From positions 1-12,803 of the forward strand of contig JBOFZK010000023.1 in the NCBI GenBank assembly GCA_051655145.1: a stretch of 12,803 bases of DNA, given 5' to 3'. The notes below the pieces were generated by a model. It saw only the letters and a program-made list of their open reading frames with translations. It had not been told where the DNA came from and did not search any database. Positions 1 through 8,728 of this stretch are shown piece by piece (the stretch's first letter is position 1; each line of letters opens with the position of its first letter). The position numbers and the translations under genes were made by a program. The stretch is from UBA710 sp051655145 (lineage in GTDB: Bacteria > Bacillota_I > Bacilli_A > Mycoplasmatales > Metamycoplasmataceae).

Positions 1-26
1 ATATTTGATTTTATTAGAATAATAAC

Positions 27-53
27 TTTTTTATTAATTTTTTTAATAAAAAA
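27..53. terminator. AT-only hairpin, possible terminator
   Basis: An 11-bp perfect inverted repeat (arms 27-37 and 43-53, five-T loop) lies about 110 bases past the last stop of the lipoprotein-17 repeat remnant, in the direction that gene is transcribed. A second perfect palindrome of 16 bp is at 83-98. Both consist only of A and T, so such structures can arise by chance in this base composition. The rest of 1-160 holds no gene that I can see. Confidence 0.25.
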
Positions 54-160
54 TTAGAAACTAAAAATAATTATAAATAATTTTAATATTAATATTAATT
101 CTTTATTATAAAAATATTTTTTAGTTTTTTATTTAATAAATTTAGCTATATATTTTAAAA

Positions 161-651
161 CTATAATATTGTAAAAGATACTTTAATAGAATCAGTGTTT
201 AAATTATTAAAAGTAAAAGTATCTTTAACTAATAAAACAAATTCATTATTTCCATTATTTTGAATAGAAAAATTAGAAAAGTTTTGGCTAGTAATTCCAT
301 TAAATAATTTAGATAAGGCAGCTACTTTATCTTTAGGTTGATTTACATTTGAAGTCATAGTATCAAGATCTGATTGAAGAATATTATTAGTTCCTTGTTT
401 TGCTTTTATATTTAAAACTGTAATAACTTTATTAATATCAGTACATATAGTATCTAATAATAAATCACCAAAAGCATAACCTATATTATCTTTTAAAACA
501 ATTATTGTATTAGAAGGTTTCTCTACTGTAAGATTAACAATATTTACTTCATTTACTCCATAAAATAATTTGGATAAAGCAGTTGCTCTTTAGGCTGCTG
601 TATTTGTTGTTGAAATCATTTCATTAATATCAGCTTCTGTAATATTATTTG
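161..651 (-). pseudogene. Severed 3' end of the lipoprotein-17 repeat gene (repeats 6 and 7)
   Basis: In the minus-strand frame one base off the upstream gene, this stretch encodes two more ~80-residue repeats of the same kind. Repeat 6 (about 663-404) begins VTNNITEADI and contains LSKLFYGV. Repeat 7 (403-161) contains LSKLFNGI and ends at a TAG at 161-163. Two lesions separate it from the intact gene. One is a missing base at about 656/657: the paralogous repeat 4 reads CCA-AAA-ACA-GTA where this reads CCA-AAA-A-T-GTA. The other is an in-frame TAA at 590-592, where repeat 4 has CAA (Gln). After the TAA the frame is open to 161, with an ATG at 356-358 that could start a 65-residue piece, but no convincing ribosome-binding site was seen. 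I read it as decayed C-terminal coding sequence, not as a separate gene. Confidence 0.75.
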
Positions 652-1953
652 TTACATTTTTGGAGCTATACTTAAAACTTGAACAATATTAATTTTAGAT
701 TCTATTGATGTTATTGAAGTATTGCTAAAAGAAAAGCCAGTATTTGCTTTTAACGTAATTAAAACATCAAAAGATTTTTTCGCTGTAAAATTAGCAACAT
801 TTGTTTGATCTACACCTTCAAATATTTTAGCTAAAGCAGTTGCTTTTTCTGGAGTGTTTGTCAAGGAAATCATTGCTACAATATCTGCATTAGTTACATT
901 ATTAATTCCAGTTTTTGGTTTTATGTTTAAAACTACTACAACTTTAATATTTGCACTTATTGAAGATAAAGTTTCAGCACCAAAAGCAAATCCTTCTTTA
1001 GCTGTTAAAGTAATCATTGTATCAGAGGTTTTCGCTACTGTAAAATTATTAACATTTGATTCAGTTACTCCTTCAAATAATTTTAATAAAGCAGTTACTC
1101 TTTGTGCCGGTGTATTTGTTGTTGAGATCATTTCTTGAACATCAGCTTCTATAATATTATCAGTTACTGTTTTTGGTGTTATATTTAAAACTGTAACAAT
1201 TCTAATATTTACTTTTATTCCAGTTACTGATGTAGAACCAAAAGTAAATCCGTTTTTAGCTTTTAATGTAATTTGTGTATTAGAAGTTTTTTCAGCTTCA
1301 ATATTAACAATATTTGTTTGATTTACTCCATCAAATAATTTAGATAAAGCAATTATTTTTTCTGGTGTATTTTGCATAGAAACAATTTCTACAATGTCTT
1401 CATTAGTAACATTAATAGTTCCTGGTTTTGCTGTAATATTTAAAATTGAATTAATTGCAATATCTACTTTTATAGCAGATAAAGTATCACCACCAAAAGC
1501 AAAGCCTTCTTTAGCTATTAAAATAATTTCTGTATCAGAAGTTTTTTCTATTCCGATATTAGAAAAATTAGCTTCAGAAATTCCATCAAATAATCTAGAT
1601 AAAACAACTACTTTATCAGCAACTGAATTTGTTGGAGAAAAAAGTAAATTAATTTCGTCTTGAGAAATATTAATAACTCCTTGTTTTGCTGTTATATCTA
1701 TAACTTCTACAAGATTATAATTTGCTGTTATTTTTTTTACTTTTACATTATTGAAAAAATAATCGTTTTTTGCATTTAAAACAACTGATGAAGTTGAAAT
1801 TTCTTCTACTATAACATTATCAATATTTTTTTCTGATAATCCTTCAAATAATTTTGATAAAGAAAATATTCTTTCCTCTGGTAAATTTGAATTTGAAATT
1901 ATTGATTCAATATCAGCTTGGGAAATATTATTAAACCCTGAATTAGGAATAAT
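161..1953 (-). repeat. Seven tandem ~255-bp coding repeats
   Basis: Seven units lie head to tail: 1953-1690, 1689-1432, 1431-1177, 1176-919, 918-664, about 663-404 and 403-161. Five are inside the intact frame and two are beyond the lesions. Repeats 4 and 6 are closely similar even at DNA level: both contain the run GAAATGAT followed by CTCAACAACAAATACA or TTCAACAACAAATACA. This suggests recent duplication and gives an internal reference for the frameshift and the nonsense codon. Confidence 0.8.
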
Positions 1954-2076
1954 TTTTAAATTTTTAGAATTAAGAAAATTCTTTTTTAACGGTATTAAAA
2001 CTGCAACTGTTGTAATTGCTGCCGCTGATAAAAATAAGGAAATAAAACATGATGTTAAAATAAACTTTTTGCCCAT
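652..2076 (-). CDS. Lipoprotein-17-type repeat surface protein, C-terminally truncated
   Basis: This is a 474-residue protein that probably sits on the outer face of the cell membrane. Residues 5-30 form one hydrophobic segment after a basic start (MGKK), acting as a signal peptide or signal anchor. An LTSC sequence at 7-10 resembles a lipobox, but only six residues precede it, so lipidation is doubtful. The rest is five repeats of 85-88 residues: 42-129, 130-215, 216-300, 301-386 and 387-471. Each has an acidic helix start (ADI), a (S/A)(K/R)(L/I)F(E/D)G core, a K-x-GF-x-F turn and a closing V-L-N-I strand. This pattern matches the Mycoplasma lipoprotein-17-related variable surface protein family (recognised by pattern; no search run). 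The start is supported by a GGAAAGG Shine-Dalgarno at 2084-2090. The protein ends just inside repeat 6 through a frameshift, and two repeats are lost. Its function is unknown; adhesion or antigenic variation is inference. Confidence 0.85.
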   Translation of the reverse strand: MGKKFILTSCFISLFLSAAAITTVAVLIPLKKNFLNSKNLKIIPNSGFNNISQADIESIISNSNLPEERIFSLSKLFEGLSEKNIDNVIVEEISTSSVVLNAKNDYFFNNVKVKKITANYNLVEVIDITAKQGVINISQDEINLLFSPTNSVADKVVVLSRLFDGISEANFSNIGIEKTSDTEIILIAKEGFAFGGDTLSAIKVDIAINSILNITAKPGTINVTNEDIVEIVSMQNTPEKIIALSKLFDGVNQTNIVNIEAEKTSNTQITLKAKNGFTFGSTSVTGIKVNIRIVTVLNITPKTVTDNIIEADVQEMISTTNTPAQRVTALLKLFEGVTESNVNNFTVAKTSDTMITLTAKEGFAFGAETLSSISANIKVVVVLNIKPKTGINNVTNADIVAMISLTNTPEKATALAKIFEGVDQTNVANFTAKKSFDVLITLKANTGFSFSNTSITSIESKINIVQVLSIAPKM

Positions 2077-2123
2077 AAATAAGCCTTTCCATACAAAAAA
2101 ACATGTATTTTAATATCATTTTT

Positions 2124-2135
2124 ATTATAATTATA
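2124..2135 (-). promoter_or_regulatory. Putative -10 region of the lipoprotein-17 gene
   Basis: Two overlapping perfect TATAAT hexamers read on the minus strand (2124-2129 and 2130-2135), about 48-58 bases upstream of the ATG. A transcript starting near 2117-2123 would have a ~40-base leader holding the GGAAAGG ribosome-binding site. No clear -35 was seen, which is common in mollicutes. The A+T-rich background makes chance TATAAT matches likely. Confidence 0.4.
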
Positions 2136-2326
2136 ATACATACATAAAAAATTAATAATTATTTTTTAAATAATTTTTTTGTATTTAAATTAATAAATTT
2201 ATCATTACACACAACATTAATATAACTTCATAAAGTATATATTAAAGAAACGATTTTGCTTGTAGTAAAATAATAATTATTTTCTATAACAATCCACTAG
2301 TAAATATTTTATTTATATTTTTACTT

Positions 2327-2332
2327 TATAAT
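2327..2332 (+). promoter_or_regulatory. Putative -10 box of ftsY, close to the start codon
   Basis: A perfect TATAAT ends eight bases before the ftsY ATG at 2341, so a normally spaced transcript would start at about 2339-2341. No Shine-Dalgarno is present between the two. Together these suggest a leaderless or nearly leaderless ftsY mRNA. No consensus -35 is visible. The rest of 2136-2326 is AT-rich with no gene; it contains an 8-bp-arm palindrome at 2157-2175. Confidence 0.45.
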
Positions 2333-2340
2333 AGATAAAT

Positions 2341-3468
2341 ATGGGATTTTTTAAAAAACTAAAAGAAAAAATATTTTCTCTAAGATCAAAAGAAGATAAT
2401 GAAGAGAAAAAAGAAAATATTTTAAAAATAAGCGATGATAGCGCTGAACAAGATAAGAAAAAAAAGATTGAATTAAAAATATTAAAAAAAGAAGAAAAAC
2501 AACGAAATAAAAGATTAAAAAAAGAAAAAAAACTAGATAAATATATTGCTGGTTTATCTAAAAGTGGAATAAATTTAACTACAAAAATTATTGAATTGCA
2601 AAATAGACATAATGAAATTAATGAAGAGTTTTTTGAAGAACTAGAAGAAATTTTAATTATGTCTGATATTTCAGTTAATATGGTTCAAGTTATTATTGAA
2701 GAAATTAAAAAAGAAGTAAGAAATCAAAATGTTGAAGATCGAAATTTAATTAATGAAATAATTATTGATAAAATGTTCGCTATTTATTCTAACCAAAGTA
2801 TTGTAAATACGGAATTAAAACTTAATCATGAAGGATTAAATGTTTTAATGGTAGTTGGAGTAAATGGAGTTGGGAAAACAACAACAATTGCTAAACTAAT
2901 TAATAAATACCAAAGTCTTGGTAAAAAGGTTATTGTAGCGGCTGGAGATACTTTTAGAGCAGGAGCTGTTGAACAATTAAGAATCTGAGCCGAAAGACTA
3001 GGAGCGGGAATTACTTTACCGGAAAAAGAAGAACAAGATCCTTCTTCTGTTGTTTTTAAATCGATTAAAGAAGCTAAAGAAGGCGATTACGATCTTTTAA
3101 TAGTTGATACAGCTGGAAGATTACATAATAAAGTTAATTTAATGAATGAATTAGCTAAAATGAAAAAAATTATTGAAAGAGAAATTCCTAATGCTCCTCA
3201 TGAAACATTATTAGTATTAGATGCAACATCTGGCCAAAACGGAATTAATCAAGCTAAAGTTTTTAAAGATGTAACAAATATTAGTGGAATCATTTTAACT
3301 AAAATGGATGGAACATCTAATGGAGGAATTATTTTATCAATTAAAGATCTTTTAGATATTGATGTTAAATTAATTGGTCTTGGGGAAAAAATTGATGATT
3401 TAGAAGAATTTGATTTAGATTCTTATATCTATGGTTTAGTTAATAAATTAATGGCAGAAGAAAGTTAG
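2341..3468 (+). CDS. ftsY: Signal recognition particle receptor FtsY (SRP GTPase)
   Basis: FtsY docks the SRP-ribosome complex at the membrane so that membrane and secreted proteins are inserted co-translationally; it pairs with Ffh through matched GTPase domains. This protein has 375 residues. It opens with MGFFKKLKEKIFSL, the amphipathic membrane-targeting helix typical of Gram-positive FtsY, then a short, highly charged Lys/Glu-rich region to about residue 70, then the N and G domains. The GTPase motifs are intact: G1 GVNGVGKT at 173-180, DTFRAGA from 203, DTAGR at 256-260, TKMDG at 320-324 and GLGEK from 346. Trp-216 is encoded by TGA (2986-2988); under the standard code the gene would be split in two. 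There is no Shine-Dalgarno before the ATG (see the -10 at 2327). It converges on fusA. Confidence 0.96.
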
Positions 3469-3476
3469 TCAATAAT

Positions 3477-3509
3477 ATTTTTTTCTCTTTTATTAAAATA
3501 AAAAAAAAT
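3477..3509. terminator. Possible bidirectional terminator between ftsY and fusA
   Basis: Between the convergent stops an imperfect AT-only hairpin can form: outer arms of T and A runs (3478-3484 with 3502-3508) and an inner TTTTAT / ATAAAA stem (3488-3493 with 3498-3503) around a TAAA loop. Its T and A runs could serve as tails on either strand. A smaller CAATAA / TTATTG pair lies at 3512-3529, and ATTAAT flanks a T4 loop at 3541-3556. None is GC-rich. Confidence 0.35.
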
Positions 3510-3566
3510 AACAATAAATAAAATTATTGCTATTATTTAAATTAATTTTTATTAATAAAACGATCT

Positions 3567-5642
3567 TTATTTAACTGAACGTTTTTTAATAATTTCAGCT
3601 TCAATGTTTTTAGGACATTTTTCAAAGTGATCAAATTGCATTTGGTAATTTCCACGACCTGAAGTCATTGTTCTAAGTTGTGTTGAATAACCGAACATTT
3701 CTGATAGAGGAACGTCTGCTTTAATAACTGAAGCACCATCTGGACGAGTTTCAGAAGCTTTCATTTGTCCTCTTCTTCTTGAAATATCTCCACTTATTGT
3801 TCCGAAGTATTCTTCAGGAATAATTACAGAAACGTCCATAATTGGTTCTAATAGAATTGCTCCAAGTTTTTCTTTTCCTTCTGTAAGAGCTTTTGAAGCA
3901 GCTATTTTATAAGCCATTTCAGATGAATCGACATCATGGTATGATCCATCAAATAATGTTGCTTTAATATCAATCATTGGATATCCAGCTAAAATACCAG
4001 AAGCCATTTTTTCTTCAAGACCTTTTTGAATAGATTTAATATATTCTTTAGGAATTTTCCCACCAACAATTTTATCAACGAATTCAAAACCTAAATTATT
4101 ATTTGGTTCAAATTTAATTCATACGTGTCCATATTGACCTTTACCACCAGATTGTTTAATGTATTTACCTTCAACTTCTGCTTCTTTAGTAATAGTTTCA
4201 CGGTAAGCAACTTGAGGAGCTCCAACTGTTGCTTCAACACCAAATTCTCTTTTTAAACGATCAACAATAATTTCAAGGTGTAGTTCTCCCATCCCGGCAA
4301 TAATTGTTTGTCCTGTTTCTTCATCTGTAAAAGTTCTAAAAGTAGGATCTTCAGAAGCTAGTTTTTGCAGACCTAAAGAAAGTTTTTCTGTAGCAGCTTT
4401 AGAAGATGGTTCTAAGGCTTGAGAAATAACTGGTTCTGGAAAATTCATTTTCTCTAAAATAATTCTAGGAGCGTTTTCCGCTACTAAAGTATCTCCAGTT
4501 GTTGTATATTTAAGACCAACAGCTGCGGCGATATCTCCAGTTCTTACTTCATCAATTTCTTCACGGTTATTAGCATGCATTTGTAAAATACGTCCAACTC
4601 TTTCTTTTTCACCTTTTGTTGAATTATAAATATAAGATGATTTAGGAAGATGTCCTGAATAAACTCTAAAGAAAGTTAATGTTCCAACAAATGGATCAGT
4701 CATAATTTTAAAAGCTAAAGCGGCAAAAGGAGCTTCATCTGTTGAAGGAGATTCCACTTCTTTTTCATCAATATGCCCTTTAATCGCTGGAACATCAACT
4801 GGCGAAGGAAGATAATCAACTACGGCATCAAGCATTGCTTTAACTCCTTTATTTTTAAAGGCTGTTCCACAAACTGCTGGGAAAAATTGTGCTGTTAATG
4901 TTGCTTTTCTTATCGCAGCTTTTAATCTATCATTTGAAATTTCTTTTCCATCTAAAAGATCCATCATGATTTCTTCTTCAAAATCAGCCACAGCTTCTAC
5001 TAATTCATGTCTTTTAATTTCAGCTAAATCTTTTAAATCATCTGGAATAGGAATTTCTTTAGCAATTTCATTAGGATTTCCATCAAATTCATATGCTTTT
5101 AATTCAACTAAATCAATATGTCCTTTATAGTCAGATTCTTTTCCAATATTTCATTGAATAGGAACAGCATTTCCTCCTAAAATTCTTTTAACAGAATTAA
5201 CGGCAAATTCAAAATCAGCTCCAGCTTTATCCATTTTATTAACAAAAACAATTCTAGGAACTCCATAATTAGTAGCTTGTCTTCAAACAGTTTCAGTTTG
5301 TGGTTCAACTCCTGATTGAGCATCTAAAACAGCAACTGCTCCATCTAAAACTCTTAATGAACGTTCTACTTCAACTGTAAAATCAACATGGCCAGGTGTA
5401 TCTATAATATTAATTCTTTTTTCTCTTCAGAATGCAGTTGTAGCTGCAGAAGTAATTGTGATACCTCTTTCTTTTTCTTGTTCCATAAAGTCCATTTGTG
5501 AAGCACCTTCATGGGTTTCTCCAATTTTATGAACTTTCCCTGTATGGAATAAAATTCTTTCAGTTGTTGTTGTTTTACCAGCATCAATATGAGCCATGAT
5601 TCCGATATTACGGTAATCTTTTATATCTACTTTTCTTGCCAT
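3567..5642 (-). CDS. fusA: Translation elongation factor G
   Basis: EF-G is the GTPase that drives translocation of tRNAs and mRNA on the ribosome and, with ribosome recycling factor, helps split it. The frame has 691 codons, normal for the family, when TGA is read as Trp (for example Trp-72 and Trp-120, and the Trp after GQYGHV in domain IV). GTP-binding motifs are complete: G1 AHIDAGKT at 17-24, the switch I sequence RGITIT at 59-64, DTPGH at 81-85 and NKMDK at 135-139. [10 protein letters not shown] loop takes the place of the usual GSAFKNKG G5 region. GGKGQYGHV marks domain IV, and the protein ends KKRSVK. The start at 5640-5642 gives the conserved [20 protein letters not shown] opening. 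It lies 27 bases after rpsG, so it is almost certainly co-transcribed as the last visible gene of the str operon. Confidence 0.98.
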
Positions 5643-5669
5643 TTTTTACTCTTTCATTTTTTTAAAATA

Positions 5670-6140
5670 TTATCATCTAAAATGTGCAAATGCTTTATTA
5701 GCCTCTGCCATTTTATGGGTATCATCTTTTTTCTTAACAGAACCACCAACACCGTTTGCAGCATCAATTATTTCATTAGCAAGTCTAAGATCCATTGTTT
5801 TTTCATTTCTAATTCTTGAATATTGAACTAATCATCTTAAACATAATGTTCTTTTTCTTCTCTCACTAACTTCTAAAGGAACTTGATAGTTTGTTCCTCC
5901 AACTCTTCTAGTTCTAACTTCTAGTTGAGGAGTTATATTTTCAATTGCTTTATTAAATACTTCAATTGGTTCTTGATTTGTTTTTTGTTTTATTATTTCA
6001 AATGCTGTATATAAAATTTTTTCAGCTATCGCTTTTTTTCCATCTAGCATAATTGTATTAATTAATTTTGCGATTACTTGAGAATCAAAAATAGGATCAT
6101 TTAAAACTTTTCTAACAGGAGCTTTTCTTTTTCTTGACAT
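5670..6140 (-). CDS. rpsG: 30S ribosomal protein S7
   Basis: S7 nucleates assembly of the 3' domain of 16S rRNA and contacts E-site tRNA and mRNA on the 30S head. The frame has 156 codons, the usual length in Gram-positive relatives, starting MSRKRKAPVRKVLNDPIF. It carries the family signatures RTRRVGGTNYQVP and ERRKRTLCLRW and ends in AHFRW. Two tryptophans (in CLRW and the last residue) are TGA; the standard code would cut the protein at 5832. An AAAGAGAG ribosome-binding site lies just upstream of the ATG. It sits 44 bases after rpsL and 27 before fusA, in classic str operon order. In E. coli S7 represses this operon by binding the rpsL-rpsG spacer; I did not see an obvious S7-site fold in the 44-base spacer here. 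Confidence 0.98.
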
Positions 6141-6184
6141 AATATCTCTCTTTCTTTTATTATTCTTTTATTTATTTTAGGAAA

Positions 6185-6604
6185 TTATTGTTGTTTTTTA
6201 GGTCTTTTAGCACCGTATTTTGATCTACTTTGGTTTCTTTTATTAACTCCAGCAGCATCTTGTGTACCTCTTACGATAGTATAACGAACCCCTGGTAAAT
6301 CTTTAACTCTTCCACCTCTTATTAAAACAATAGAGTGTTCTTGTAAATTGTGGCCTTCTCCTGGAATATAAGCTGTTACTTCCATTCCGTTTGAAATTTT
6401 AACCCTTGCATATTTACGAAGCGCCGAGTTAGGTTTTTTAGGAGTCATTGTAGCTACCCTTGTACAAACACCACGCTTAAATGGAGATGGTTTGTTTGTT
6501 GCTTTTTTATGGATTGAATTAAATCCTGTTAAAAGCGCAGGTGCTTTAGTTTTACGAGTTTTTGGTTTTCTACCTTTATTAACTAATTGATTAATTGTTG
6601 GCAT
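6185..6604 (-). CDS. rpsL: 30S ribosomal protein S12
   Basis: S12 lies at the decoding centre of the 30S subunit and affects accuracy and streptomycin response. It has 139 residues, the Gram-positive length with the longer N-terminal extension (TGFNSIHKKATNKPSPF) than the 124-residue E. coli form. The conserved decoding loops are intact: TPKKPNSALRK at 54-64, PGEGHNLQEH at 81-90 and RVKDLPGVRY at 99-108. The lysines equivalent to E. coli Lys-42/43 and Lys-87 (here 56/57 and 101) are present, so there is no classic streptomycin-resistance substitution at these sites. A GAAAGGA Shine-Dalgarno is 8 bases before the ATG. It is the first gene of the str operon, with a recognisable promoter at 6636-6665. 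Confidence 0.98.
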   Translation of the reverse strand: MPTINQLVNKGRKPKTRKTKAPALLTGFNSIHKKATNKPSPFKRGVCTRVATMTPKKPNSALRKYARVKISNGMEVTAYIPGEGHNLQEHSIVLIRGGRVKDLPGVRYTIVRGTQDAAGVNKRNQSRSKYGAKRPKKQQ

Positions 6605-6635
6605 TAATTTCCTTTCAAATTTTTAATATTTGATA

Positions 6636-6665
6636 ATTATATAACAACTATACCTAGTGTATCAA
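6636..6665 (-). promoter_or_regulatory. Promoter of the rpsL-rpsG-fusA operon
   Basis: On the minus strand, TTGATA (6660-6665) and TATAAT (6636-6641) are separated by 18 bases. This is the best -35/-10 pair in the window. The expected start near 6629 gives a ~25-base leader containing the GAAAGGA ribosome-binding site. A 7-bp inverted repeat, TTTGATA at 6629-6635 and TATCAAA at 6660-6666, overlaps the -35 and borders the -10. Confidence 0.6.
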
Positions 6666-6784
6666 AAAAATATTTGTTTTTTTGCTATTTTTACTGATAA
6701 ATTAGGGTTTTTACTAATGAATATTAGATAAATTAACCTTCTTTTAAGTTATTTAATTATTATGATATCGATTTTTGCAAAAAA

Positions 6785-6814
6785 TTGAAATAAAAAAATT
6801 TAAGCTGCGATAAT
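6785..6814 (+). promoter_or_regulatory. Putative promoter of the helicase-nuclease gene
   Basis: TTGAAA (6785-6790) and GATAAT (6809-6814) are 18 bases apart, and a TGC just before the -10 makes it an extended -10. The start would fall near 6821, only about six bases before the ATG at 6827. No Shine-Dalgarno is present, so the mRNA may be leaderless. Nothing else of note was seen in the 6642-6784 part of this intergenic gap. Confidence 0.4.
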
Positions 6815-6826
6815 AATTAATTGAAA

Positions 6827-8728
6827 ATGATTATATATAAAAATACAATTCAAGGTTTTATAGAAGATGCTAGTAATAATGATTATCTAGTAGCTAATTT
6901 AATTAGCCAAATGAAAGAAAAAGTTGGCTATAGTGTCGGGGAAAAAGAAAAGCTTTCTTGAAAAACAACTCTTTGTAAGACTTCTAAAATCTTTCAAGAA
7001 ATTGATCCAGGTGATCAGCAATACATTCTTTTAGAATTTAAAGTTCCTCGATCGAAAAAAAGAATTGATATTATTTTGGTTGGTAAAAATAATATTAGTA
7101 AAAACCTATTAATTATCGAATTAAAAGGTTGAAGCCAAATTGAATTAGATAATAAAACTGATTTTATAAAAACGAATACTTCATATGGAAATACATTCTT
7201 GCATCCCGCTTTTCAGGCAAATGATTATAGAAATATTTTAAATAATAGTTATTCTTTAGAACAAGAAGAAAAATTTAAGGTCTATAGCTCAGCCTATTTA
7301 CCTAATTTTTTACCTCAAGAGGATAATAATCCCTTAGAAAATAAAAAATATGCTGAAATTAATAATTTAATAAAAACCTATACAGGTTCTTCTAATGAAT
7401 TATTTATTAATTATTTAAAAGAGCTATTTAATCAGGCAGTTGATTGAAATGAAATTAAACAATTAGATAAATTAGAATATAAACCTTCAAAATCATTTAT
7501 AGAACATATCTCTAATGAATTTGAAGCGATTGAACTAATTGATTCTCAAAGATATGCCTTTGAAAAAATCAAAAGTATTTTATTTGATTTTTTAAATACA
7601 AAGAAAAAAACTTTAATAACTATTTCAGGGGCAGCTGGTTCTGGCAAAACAATTGTTGCTTTTAAAGTTCTTGGTTTAATGCTGAAAGAAAAATTTGAAG
7701 TTAAATTAATGCTTCCCGGTCCTGAATTTAGAAAAGCTGTTAAAGTTAAATTTGGAAATAATACAATATCAGAATTCATAGGAGGCGCTGATATGAATTC
7801 CAAATATAATATTTTAATAATTGATGAAGGACATAAAGCAACTAGTAATGGTGATGCTAAAAGCTTTTATAAAAAAATGGCTAAAAAATGTAATTTTTTA
7901 ATAACTCTTATTGATGATATGCAAGTTATTAATAAAAAAGGAATAACTCGCTCACAATTAGAAGATATAGCTCTTGAAGAAAATTTTGCAATAGTTAATC
8001 TTGATTTATTAGAGCACTTTCGTAATGGCGGAGATTCAACTTATATTGAGTGATTAAAAAACTGAATAAAAAATGAAGATAATGGTCAGGAAAAATTTGC
8101 CAATAATTATTTTGATTTTGAAATTCTAAATGAAAAGGAATTTAATTCCAAATATCAAGCAATGTATGAAGCACATAATGTTAGAATGCTTTCATTTTGA
8201 ACTCAAACCTGAAATATTAATCATCTAGAAAATAATCTTCCGGTAAAAAATATCAAAATAGGAAATTCTTTTTATGCTTGAAATCCTAATTGACAATGAC
8301 TTAAAAAACTTAAAAATAATAATCCGAATATTAATATTCCTAGTAGTTTAACTAAATTATGTGAAGATAAGAATTTTAATTTAAATAAAAAGGGTTTGGA
8401 ATATATTGGATATTTTAATACTACACAAGGTTCTGAATTTGATTATATTTTCGTTCATATTCCCAAATTATTTTTTTGGAATAAAGAAACAAATAAAATT
8501 GATGTTGATCTTCTACAATTAGATTATAGTGAAATGGATAGCCAAGTCTGAGCTACAAAAAGAATTAAAGATAATGAAGAAAAAGAAAAAAGAATTAAAT
8601 TAAATAAATCTTATTTTCTTAATCGTCTTTTTGTTAATTTAACAAGAGGAACAAAAGGAACCTTTGTTTATATCGAAGATAAAGAACTAGAAAAAGTTCT
8701 TTTAGAAAAATTAATATTTAATAAATAA
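6827..8728 (+). CDS. DUF2075-family (Schlafen-type) helicase with N-terminal nuclease-like region
   Basis: This 633-residue protein reads through several TGA Trp codons. The N-terminal ~150 residues contain D81 followed by E98-L99-K100 on a hydrophobic strand (LLIIELKGW), the D-x(n)-E-x-K layout of PD-(D/E)xK nucleases. The rest is a P-loop helicase core: Walker A GAAGSGKT at 268-275, Walker B DEGH at 333-336, a LIDDMQ sensor-like motif, TTQGSEFDY (Q534, E537) and a TRGTKGT motif at 606-612. These match the DUF2075 / Schlafen group DNA/RNA helicase family, whose members share the opening IYK...F.ED and IELK-W. All key residues are present. The start is the ATG at 6827; a TTG at 6821 is the only other in-frame choice before a stop. 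It stands alone between the str operon and a convergent surface gene. Substrate is unknown. Phage defence is possible by analogy with single-gene nuclease-helicases but is inference. Confidence 0.88.

Noticed and set aside
854..1663. Plus-strand open frames (854-1138, 1394-1663) opposite the lipoprotein-17 gene
   Set aside because: They are antisense reflections of the repeats; their sequence repeats with the same period and they lack credible start signals. The minus-strand protein has a signal sequence and a family pattern.
2095..2101. Homopolymer A7/T7 tract in the lipoprotein-17 gene leader as a phase-variation switch
   Set aside because: Seven bases is short for a slippage switch, and it lies between the likely -10 and the ribosome-binding site, where a one-base change would have little effect.
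5402..5819. Short frames overlapping fusA and rpsG (minus 5402-5587, plus 5589-5819)
   Set aside because: They lie inside two highly conserved genes whose full frames are secure once TGA is read as Trp.
6717..6731. Four-codon upstream ORF (ATG AAT ATT AGA TAA) before the helicase gene
   Set aside because: It has no ribosome-binding site and probably lies upstream of the transcription start near 6821.
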